From: Lentinula raphanica
Taxonomy: Eukaryota > Basidiomycota > Agaricomycetes > Agaricales > Omphalotaceae
NCBI GenBank assembly: GCA_027919835.1
Contig: JANVFP010000002.1
Span: forward strand, 620,001 to 684,000
Direction: 5' to 3'
Length of the DNA: 64,000 nucleotides
Shown in pieces: positions 56,238 to 64,000 of this stretch. Position 1 is the stretch's first letter; each line of letters opens with the position of its first letter. The notes beneath the pieces are model-generated. The model saw nothing but the letters and a program-made list of their open reading frames with translations, was not told where the DNA came from and did not search any database. The translations under genes and the position numbers were made by a program.

Positions 56238-56260
56238 GTCTCTTTAGAGACGACAGCTAG
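56238..56260 (+). other. Helitron 3' terminus (hairpin plus CTAG)
   Basis: GTCTCT-TT-AGAGAC stem-loop followed after five bases by CTAG. Closely matches the second terminus at 57739-57762. Confidence 0.65.
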
Positions 56261-57027
56261 GTGAGGTGATTGGCATGACATTGAAACCACGTAGGGAATA
56301 AACCATGATGGATATAAATGCTCCAAGATAAGACGTTAACAGAGACAAGCTCGGCGCCGCTAGGGCGATGTTAACGCCTAACTGAAGTACCACAAAAGCA
56401 TGTAATGTACACCAACAGAGTGCGATGGATCCGGAGTGCAAATGGCAACAGTTGAGGTGTGGAGAGAGACGAACGGGATATGGTGTTTGGGGAGGCATGC
56501 ATTTGAGAGCCAAATTCCCTTGCTTGTCAAGGGTTCTTGGGGGTGTATAATTCATAAGCGCCGGTTGTTTTCCGTAAACAATGGGAACAAATAATTACCT
56601 AATGCTAAGCGCCTGAACGGCGTGAACTTCACTGCTCTGTCCGGTTTTTTTGGATGCTAACCAAAGAACACTACTAGCGAAGACGAACAACCTACCAAGA
56701 AGGCTTTTGCCTGCGAATTTGGCTTCGAACTCGGAAAGTGTCCCTGGAGACGATGGAAATCTTCCGATGCTCAGATTGAGTGTGCACAGAAGGTGCGTCC
56801 AAAATACATCAATGTAGACATCAAACAAACAAACATTTTTCATTCTAGGTTGCCCTTACAAAATACACCAGATGATTGATATTGTCTTCGAGCACAGAAA
56901 CTTGAGGATGCGCAAATCGCAACGCCTGTTATCCTCGATGAAAGTTACTCTTCCTATGGACCTATTTCATACACTGCCGAAGACTTTAACGCAACCTCAA
57001 GCAATCCTTTCTTCAACTTGCTTCATC
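56261..57027. other. Sequence between two Helitron-like ends, no intact gene
   Basis: A minus-strand frame at 56261-56555 has hydrophobic stretches (ALAAPSLSLLTSYLGAFISIMV) and may be a fragment of a membrane protein. 56560-56630 holds two TAAGCGCC words. The region just before 57028 looks like a 5' UTR. No 5' end of a second Helitron was recognised. Confidence 0.35.
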
Positions 57028-57492
57028 ATGTCCAAGCACCATCCAGATCTCATAATGTGTCGGAGACAACCGGGAATTGCTATCGGACGTCTTTGCGAAA
57101 AATGCGATGGAAAATGCCCGGGATGCGATTCTTACGTCCGTCCAGAGACTTTGGTACGCATCTGCGACGAGTGTAATTTTGGTTCTTATGGAGGTCGATG
57201 CATCATCTGTGGCTCACCCGGAATATCCGATGCGTACATCCAGTCCCGGTCGCATTCACCATGCATGCAATCAATTGGTGCCGCGTGCATGCGATCAATT
57301 GGTGCCGCGCAGAATGCATTAGACACTATGTTACGCCGCATTACTGACCTTGCTGGTAGACATGTTATTGCAAAATTTTCTATATTGCATGCATCTGATA
57401 CCGTATGGAAAGAGGATTTCTTTGATGGGGTCATCGATTCTCTGGATCCTATTGAACCTACTCCAGATGATATTTGGGATCGTTATATCTAA
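57028..57492 (+). CDS. Chimeric ORF: N-terminal two thirds of PHF5A/Rds3 fused to an unrelated tail
   Basis: From 57028 the frame encodes [19 protein letters not shown] and then [36 protein letters not shown] and [12 protein letters not shown]. This is the highly conserved U2 snRNP SF3b protein PHF5A (yeast Rds3), without introns. At SDAY the homology stops: the expected zinc-binding C-terminal part (YCKEC and onward) is absent. It is replaced by a repeat-derived stretch (a 24-bp tandem repeat at about 57268-57312) and 60 residues ending DIWDRYI, of no known family. The Cys usual in RP-C-TLV is Glu here. Since PHF5A folds as a knot needing its C-terminal cysteines, normal function is unlikely. 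It ends 270 bp before a Helitron-like 3' terminus, so gene capture is the likely origin. Confidence 0.65.
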   Translation: MSKHHPDLIMCRRQPGIAIGRLCEKCDGKCPGCDSYVRPETLVRICDECNFGSYGGRCIICGSPGISDAYIQSRSHSPCMQSIGAACMRSIGAAQNALDTMLRRITDLAGRHVIAKFSILHASDTVWKEDFFDGVIDSLDPIEPTPDDIWDRYI

Positions 57493-57738
57493 CATATCTC
57501 ACTCTTTGTTTGTATGATGTATATGATGATTTGTGTTCTCAAATTGTAACTGTGTACACAACTTTGGACTCCCTACTCCTGAAATTTCAAGCAAGGGTGC
57601 AGGCGCCGAAAGGCGCCGTTTTTCTAGTCCAAAAATAGGAGACTCGCATCCTAGCGTTAGAGGCGTCAGGCCGTGCATTTGCAAATATGGGAGGTTGACA
57701 AAGGGAGATTTTCATCTGTTTTGGGTGTAAGCCGCGAG

Positions 57739-57762
57739 TCTCTTCCGAGACTTCAGCTAAGC
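57739..57762 (+). other. Second Helitron-like 3' terminus (hairpin plus CTAA)
   Basis: AGTCTC-TTCC-GAGACT stem-loop, then TCAG and CTAA at 57759-57762. Same layout and largely the same bases as 56238-56260; CTRR end with a hairpin shortly before it. Confidence 0.6.
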
Positions 57763-58277
57763 TCTTCTGCAATCAGCGGGCTCTGTGACTCGAAAAAACC
57801 AACAAAACACAAAGCCACAGCGTGAATGACAGGAGGAATCCATAGGTATATGCAGGTGGACAGACTTTGAAAAGAAGGATATCTATGAGCAAAGGAGAGA
57901 TGAAATATTGAAAGAAACATACCAGCACAGTATATACAGATGAATACATGGCCCAACTTTTCCACAGGCCGGAGCCAAAGTGGAATGTTGTATGAGAGAC
58001 CGTAGTCAATCAAGGCCCAAATGTGGTATGAGAGACCGTAGTCACTCAAGACGATGTTTTGAATATTGTAGTTGTCGACCAAATGTGAGGACAGGACTGG
58101 GACAGAACGAGAAGCAAAGAACGGAGTCAAATTTTCGGGGAGCGGTACAGTGAAAAGAGCGTCAATATTAGGTAAGTTATTTGGTTTACGGAAAGCAACG
58201 GGCGCTTTGAAATAAGAAAGTGGAAAGCCCTTGCAAGCAAGGGAATTACGCAGCTGAACTATCCAACTACCAACCAA
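57753..58277 (-). CDS. Membrane-protein fragment, unknown
   Basis: Minus-strand frame with three hydrophobic stretches (VFICIYCAGMFLSIFHLSFA, CIYLWIPPVIHAVALCFVGF). An internal direct repeat of about 36 bp at 57985-58055 gives LSDYGLSYHIW and LIDYGLSYNI. It ends within the second Helitron-like terminus, so its C-terminus is probably artificial. No family recognised; may be a gene fragment cut by the element. Confidence 0.3.
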   Translation of the reverse strand: MVGSWIVQLRNSLACKGFPLSYFKAPVAFRKPNNLPNIDALFTVPLPENLTPFFASRSVPVLSSHLVDNYNIQNIVLSDYGLSYHIWALIDYGLSYNIPLWLRPVEKLGHVFICIYCAGMFLSIFHLSFAHRYPSFQSLSTCIYLWIPPVIHAVALCFVGFFESQSPLIAEELS

Positions 58278-58459
58278 ACTGAAGTGTCGGGCTTGCGTGT
58301 ACTCGGTGCACTTTGTTTCTTATACAGTTCAAGCCGGTGTACATGATGATGTATGCGTTGAACGGCGAACTTTTCAAATTCTTGAATCTTCAATTCTTCG
58401 ACTAAATCTCCATGTAGTACACAATTGCGAGAACATCATTATACGCATTTCAAGAGCTA

Positions 58460-61065
58460 CTACTGTCCGCTCATAGGACCAGGTTGAATGGTAATGAGTG
58501 GATCGGGACTAATGACTGGTAATGGCAAGCCCGCAGATGTCTTGGCAGCAAATTGACCAGAGGCTGATCTAGGAGAACCACTACCGTAGACAGCTTTAGC
58601 AGGAGGAGCTTCGAATACTTGTCCTTCAGTGTTAAACACAACTACAATGTTCATTAGATGTCAATATCGCTCCATCGACAACCATACTAGAAGACGAGAC
58701 ATACAATTATCCAGACTGATACGTTGGGGGTCGTCGAACGTGAGGTAGCTAGAAGCGTTGCATTTGAGTCAGATTGAGGCTCGAGAACCCTTCAAGCCCG
58801 AACTTACAGGTATTTCAGCACTTCCGCAAACCAGAATGATTCTGTATCATCTTCTAATCCTGCTTCAAAGTCATTTACATCGTTCAGTCCGGCATACCCA
58901 TTTGTCTCGTTTGCAACGAGGAATTTTTGAAAGCTGTTAATAGCACTAGCCGCACGGTCAAGATATTTTGTGTCCCCTGTTGCACGCCAGGCGTAAAAGT
59001 TCGATTCAAGGACTTCAGGCCTCTGTATATAGTCAGATGCTGTTAAAAACATGAGTGGAAATCCTCGATGCATGAATCAAGAAAGCCGTACTGGTAATCC
59101 AGAAACCATGCTCCTGGTAGAATGCCAATTCCTGAGCAGTCGGCTGGGTGAAATTTCCGTCGCGCGCCATGAATGCGAATGTCTCTGGGCCGATCCCCGT
59201 CCTTCATAAACCATGAACAATTTCTAGGAATATGATAATTTCTAACAAGCAGCTTACTGTGTACTAGCGTATGTGTTCCAGCACGCTTCTACAAGCTCTA
59301 ACCCGATGTCGACAATAGTTTGATTGTTCAGAAGCTTCCCCCCTACGAAATGTATAAGAAATACCGAGGAAGAGAGTGAACAGGCAATGTAATCACCAAA
59401 GATCCAATTTCCCCCTTGAAAGCAAGCCAAATGGGATCCCTCTAGAAGGATTTCCCCGGCGTTCCAATCTGCAAGGTAAGTATGGTCTCCGACTGTGGAT
59501 GTCTACATGATTATACATCAACGTCAAGGCTTTGTTGATGAGCAAACAATGTGGTATGTACCCTTTGAAGGACTTTGATCGAGGAGTCGACGGCAGCATG
59601 CCAAGAATCTGCAAACAGGTTATCGTCCGTGTTGGTGATGCGTGCGTATTTGATGAGATATTCAAGGTAGCTATCGGTTCCCCCTCCCCATGTCTATCAC
59701 CGAGGTTGTTATTGAAGCTAGCACTATCATGCGGTACTTTGTTCGTCACTTACCAAGAAGGCATCGACGAACATGTTATCGGTTGGGTCAACAAGCTGCG
59801 GAGGAAGACCTGATTACGGATGTGTTCATCAGCCTTGAGACAACGACTGTGTTTAATTTCTTGGATCGCACCTGGGAAAGGACTTGGCTATCTTAGCCGT
59901 CAGAAACCTTGAACATGACGATCAACAGTGAACACCGACCAGATTAGCAATGGTTCGAACAGAACCTTCAGACAGTTTTGTGTACAATGGATTGCCAGTG
60001 TAGCTTTTCGATGAGTATCAGCAAATAAAGGTTGTTACATCGGGGAGCGCACCCACAGAGTAAGCCTCGACCACTCAAGATCGAGCTAAAGGTCAACATT
60101 CAGTGAACAGCATGTTATTCCATTGGTTGAATTCCTACAGTGCCTGCTTCCGCCACGTTATTCTGAGAAATCAATTGAACAAACTCTCTGAATCAAGTTC
60201 ATAGAATACCAGGAACACTGACGACAGCCACGATGGGGGTGTTATTTGAGAAGAAGATCTCTCCGAACGGAATTGTCTGGTTCTGCATGCCAGAATCCCG
60301 TGAGCATACGAACACGCGGAAAAAATCAAACTACAATCACTGGTTTCACGAACGAAAACACCATTTTGTCCACTATTTGCTGGGCCTGCTGTACCAGAAT
60401 CTGATGTTGCTTCCCACTGAGCTCGAACGCGCTCAGCATTCCACCAACATAGCGGATGGTCGTTTCAAAAAGACTGGGATTGAAGAGATGTGAAGCGAAC
60501 GTCCGTTTTTGGATGCAAACGAGTGTATATGTACCTGACGGAGCTCGGAGTGTTTGATTCGCGGAAATCGACTTTGGACATGAAGTCGAGGGCTTGATCG
60601 AAGAGATCCTGCAAGGGGAGTTCAAGTAATGATATACACTGTTTCGAGAAAGAACTTCACAGTAAGGTCCATCAGTAGCTGAAAATCTCAATATTTCAAA
60701 GCGCTATTCTATCTCCAAAAAGACATACATACCATCGTGCCCATGGCGTCAGCGATACTAGCCCCCCATCCATTCCGATCGTCCACAAACCCTTTGCTCA
60801 CAGGAAGCAAGGAGTCATGCCCAAACGCGAACTTGCTACGAAAGTTAAAACTCTCAATACCCAAATTTCACCACGCAAAAGTAAGACGAACGACTAACCT
60901 GTATGCAGAATAGCTCTGCAAGAAAATATCCTTCACAGCCTGTTGATTCGCTGCGGCGCTCGGAGGGAGTTGAAGATTAGGAACTTGAACCGGACCTGCG
61001 TAGGAAACGGTACAAGCAGTACAAAGGATGACGAGCCATTTTGACGGGAAGAGCAACTTGACCAT
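58460..61065 (-). CDS. Secreted class I alpha-1,2-mannosidase (GH47)
   Basis: Starts at 61065 with a signal peptide (MVKLLFPSKWLVILCTACTVSYAGP), then the family opening VKDIFLQSYSAYSKFAFGHDSLLPVSKGF VDDRNGWGASIADAM over an intron. Further GH47 blocks on short exons are RYVGGMLSAFELSG, then RPEVLESNFYAWRATGDTKYL, DDTESFWFAEVLKYLYL and NYVFNTEGQVFEAP, whose Thr is the calcium ligand in the family. The gene has many introns of about 50-60 bp and ends at 58460. Such enzymes trim mannose from N-glycans in the ER/Golgi or outside the cell. The cleaved signal with no membrane anchor suggests secretion. The neighbour on the same strand is another N-glycan-active glycosidase. Confidence 0.88.
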
Positions 61066-61628
61066 CCTGGACACACACGCTGCACGTAAACTCCACAGAG
61101 GTTAACGAAATATGTCAGGACGCAGAGGAGCCATGGGAATGCGCTCGCGAGGGGTTTTTATGGGCTTTTGGAAGAAAAATACATAAGTAGATCGAAGCTC
61201 GGTCATCGAGCTATTTTACAATGGGTCACCTTCTTCGGGAAGGAAAAGGTTCGGACCTCTCGGGTTTTGTACCACATGCAGCCAACATCGTTCGATTGTT
61301 TCTTGAATTTTGTTCTTTTACGGTTTTTTCTTTAGTCTGATGAAATTGGAGTTGTGGCCAAATATAAAAAAGACTCTCACACGACGTCCAATCGTCATAT
61401 AACATGGAAGAACCCCACTCCTCGATTCTGATGCACTGATGAACAAAACGAAATCGTTATGTCAGGTCAGGAAAAAATGTGGTCATTTGAAGGCATGAAA
61501 GTGGGGGGACTTGCTAAAAGTAGCACAAAGGCCTACTGTCGTATCTCAAGATAGTATAAATATTTCAACGAACGAGGCACACAAAAGAGTGGGTAATGTA
61601 GTACTTCACTTCAAAGTTTCAAAGTTTC
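61066..61628. other. Intergenic between GH20 end and GH47 start
   Basis: 563 bp holding the GH47 promoter; no coding frame or repeat seen. Confidence 0.4.
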
Positions 61629-63809
61629 TCAAGCTGAGATATCACAGACACCTGGTCTCAGGGCGCACCACAATGGCTGAAGCGCAATCGCTCCCACACC
61701 ACGCTGGCTCATCCGGAACGCGACATCGTGCAGACGGGGAAGCGCTTCACTGACGTTGCCTCCGGGTCCTGACCAGAAGAGTTCCGCAGAGGCAGCTGCT
61801 CGAGGCCACACGATGGGATCCAAGTTGGACGCATGAGATTGTTCAGTCCAAAGTAGATGTTCGCCTGTGATGGGGGATGTCGATTTAGACTTCCACAACG
61901 TAAGATGTAAAACTCGGCTCACCTCCGATGACTAGTTTAGCTTGGGCATCGGTCATATTAGCGATAGGGTCGAAGGTGTATGCACGCTGCCAGGTCTTGA
62001 ATGGATCGCACCTTTTCAAGAGAGAGCTAAAGTCAGAACATATACCACAGATTCGGTTATGTAGGAAGCTGACCAGCTGTTAGTAGAAGGGCTATCACCA
62101 ACCCAGCCACCTGCACCGCAGTCTAGGTAGAAGTAGTCTGAAGGAGCCTGAACAAGTCTGAAGCCTTTTTCGGCCACAGCAGCTGCGTCTGCGGATGATA
62201 TCCAAACCCTAACTTCCGTTGTTAGTTATATCCTGATCCGCTGGTAAAAACACTTGACGCACATCACTATAGTCTCATTTGACAAAGTGAGGTTGAAGTT
62301 AAGGACCATTTCTGATACGACTGTGTGTAAGTCACTATTCATTAGGAAGGAAACATGACGCACCTTCCCAAACTACAGGTGTCTTTCCATCTTCTACAAG
62401 CACACTTTGAACACTCTGTGTGAAGGAATCAAGGGCCTGTTCCAATGTATTGCCAGTTGCATTCAAATCAGCTTGTGTGGGCTCATCAATCGCATAACAT
62501 TCAGTGTTGAGCTCATCTCCTCCGGTGGAGAAATACTTTCCAGGGAAGCGACTGGAAACGGATGAGATGAGAGAGGCAGTGAAGTTGGTGGTATTGGCGC
62601 TGGCAAAACGAAGTTGACCGGCGGGTGGTTCTATAGGTCATTGATTCAATGCAGGATCTCAGGAAAGAGTCTGACGACGGACCATTGGCATATGTGGCCC
62701 AGGGAGTAGCACCTGGACAGGCGACGTGTTCTGGATAGGCTTCAGCGATGATAGCAGTGTGCCCTGGAGTATCAATTTCAGGAAGAACATCGATACCGCG
62801 CTAACCAGCGTCGTGACTCTGTGAGTGCAGATTGATGGAAAACCAAATGGGAAACGCTTACTGCCGCAGCGTAGCTAATGATATTTTGTACATCGTCTGT
62901 ACTATAAACCAACGATGAACCATAGGCTCCCTTGGCTGATAGTTCCGGAAACTCCGGGACCTCCAAAGGGAAACTTTGACTGTCGACCATGTGCCAATGG
63001 AAGGTGGTCATCTGAAGAGAATGTCAGGAGACTGATTCTAGACTGAACACGAGGATGTGGCTACGGCACCTTGACCCAGCTCATCGCATCCAGAGTACGC
63101 AAGATGTCGGAAACAGGGAAGCTACCGAGGATCCCAAGTCAATCGGACCGAATCGTCGACAGATCATTCAAACAGCTCACAAGTTTCGGGCAGTATCGAG
63201 CATGAAACCGCGATAAGGCTGAATGGAATTGTCAAAATTAGAACAACTTCATGTGGGGGAGGACGGTGAGGCACGCACGTAGGCGGGAGAATCTGTGATG
63301 GCGATAGGTGCTTCGACAGTGTAGGTAGTGTTGTTCAGATCATACCATAGCTGACCGAACGTTGTCAGACCACGGAATAGACCCAAAGTCGAGTTGGCTT
63401 TGATCGTGGCAGCAGAACCATCTTCTGGCACCGTCAAAGTATATCCTTCGACGCGATTTTCAATGGCATCTGCAACTTCCTCTGATATGCTGGTAGGGTC
63501 TCCACTGTGTCCAGAGTCGAAAGATAAAGAGAGGGAGGAGAGAGAAGACGCGTTCTGCAAGCTTTGTGCGTAAGAAGCCCCACGATCAACGTCCAGAGCT
63601 TCTAGTTGGTCTGTTTGGAGGTAAGACTTTGTACGCGAGACTGCATCCAGAAGGTCTTGAGGCGGGTTTGATATCGCAGAAAGGTCGATGTCGAAGTCGG
63701 AAGCAAGGACAAGTGAAGTTGTGCCCGTTGAAAGCTGGGTAGGGAGAGGCCAAAGCGCAGAGACAGCGCTAACAGCAGCAGCTACGATGAGAAGGTTACT
63801 CTGTAGCAT
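61629..63809 (-). CDS. Secreted beta-N-acetylhexosaminidase (GH20)
   Basis: Starts at 63809 with a signal peptide (MLQSNLLIVAAAVSAVSALWP). Exon 1 encodes the N-terminal GH20b-type domain (LGLFRGLTTFGQLWYDL). The catalytic barrel follows over several short exons: YRGFMLDTARNFFPVSDILR, MTTFHWHMVDSQSFPLEVPE, GIDVLPEIDTPGHTAI, and the catalytic Asp-Glu pair in YFSTGGDELNTECY. The end has WRAYTFDP-like and GGEHLLWTEQ motifs and RMSQRGVGAIALQPLWC. Length (about 560 residues) is normal for fungal enzymes. It removes terminal GlcNAc/GalNAc from chitin oligomers or glycans outside the cell. Confidence 0.92.
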
Positions 63810-63872
63810 GTTGTTGGTTGAGCTGAAGGAGAGAAGTGGGGTTGTAACTTGGCTTCTTGTTCCGATCCACCC

Positions 63873-63880
63873 ATTTTATA
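63873..63880 (-). promoter_or_regulatory. TATA-like box of the GH20 gene
   Basis: TATAAAAT on the minus strand, 64-71 bp upstream of the ATG at 63809. Confidence 0.45.
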
Positions 63881-64000
63881 GGAGAACTGAGTTGACTCAA
63901 TAAATAACCTCACTTCGGGTCGTTTTGATCTCTGCTCAACCGTGGGAAATTTAAAACGCGTCCAACGGTACAAGTCCACATTTGCTCCCAAATTTTGTAT

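Larger units (their letters stand above)
44697..56260 (+). mobile_element. Autonomous-type Helitron, now disabled; 5' end not located
   Basis: Contains a broken RepHel gene (about 44.7-56.14 kb) and a Helitron-like 3' terminus 120 bp after the helicase stop: a GTCTCT-TT-AGAGAC hairpin at 56238-56251, then GACAG and CTAG at 56257-56260. The start given here is the first ATG of the gene; the true 5' TC end lies upstream and was not recognised. It is interrupted by a 5.5-kb LTR element. The next base after CTAG is G, not the T expected for classic A^T insertion, so the exact end needs checking. Confidence 0.75.

Noticed and set aside
56238..57762. The two hairpins as transcription terminators
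   Set aside because: Nuclear fungal genes do not use such terminators, and CTRR directly after both hairpins fits Helitron ends better.
1..64000. CRISPR arrays, prophage or bacterial operons
   Set aside because: No regularly spaced repeats with unique spacers; every recognisable gene is eukaryotic and intron-bearing. The 76-bp repeats at 49595 have no spacers.

Overview
The window looks like a nuclear contig of a filamentous basidiomycete, most likely an agaric-type mushroom fungus (Agaricomycetes). The evidence is densely intron-split genes whose GT-AG introns I could place at about 46-66 bp, fungal families (SLP1-type SUN protein, CAP/PR-1 protein, GMC oxidase, GH47 and GH20 glycosidases, F-box protein), a chromodomain Gypsy element and a Helitron. 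No rRNA, tRNA, CRISPR or bacterial-type operon was seen. Exon joins were placed by eye from reading frame plus GT-AG, and are marked where they remain open.

Region 1 (1-29 kb) is ordinary gene space: a small secreted protein, a coiled-coil protein, an SLP1-like ER SUN protein, a two-finger C2H2 factor, a serine-rich membrane protein, a fucosyltransferase-like enzyme, the GGTase-I beta subunit, CCR4-NOT subunit NOT2, an F-box/LRR-like protein, an AGC-type kinase, a secreted CAP protein and a GPI-anchored GMC oxidase. The promoter and first codons of the C2H2 gene have a broken inverted copy on the far side of the neighbouring serine-rich gene.

Region 2 (about 29.2-57.8 kb) is a nest of mobile elements. 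A palindromic foldback-like element (30977-42779, flanked by AGCAT) carries an intact 8.7-kb chromodomain Gypsy element (31288-39970, 588-bp LTRs with three differences, GGGCC target duplication) in its left arm. The right arm still holds the empty site. Next comes a Helitron (about 44.7-56.26 kb) whose RepHel gene is broken by a stop, a frameshift and a very young non-autonomous LTR element (45941-51432) with hairpin-rich LTRs and one intact 690-codon ORF. A second Helitron-like 3' end follows a chimeric PHF5A/Rds3-derived ORF.

Region 3 (58-64 kb) holds two secreted glycosidases on the minus strand, a GH47 alpha-mannosidase and a GH20 beta-hexosaminidase.

The strongest lead for something new is inside the Gypsy element. 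Opposite to gag-pol it carries a spliced gene for a coiled-coil protein with a Zn2Cys6-like six-cysteine cluster. The same element is saturated with CCG-N-CGG (28 CCGACGG/CCGTCGG by eye, about one expected), the type of everted CGG site that Zn2Cys6 proteins can read. Both LTR elements also show the full signature of Tf1/sushi-type self-priming: an 11-nt primer site matching the predicted transcript start about 30 bp below a TATA box.
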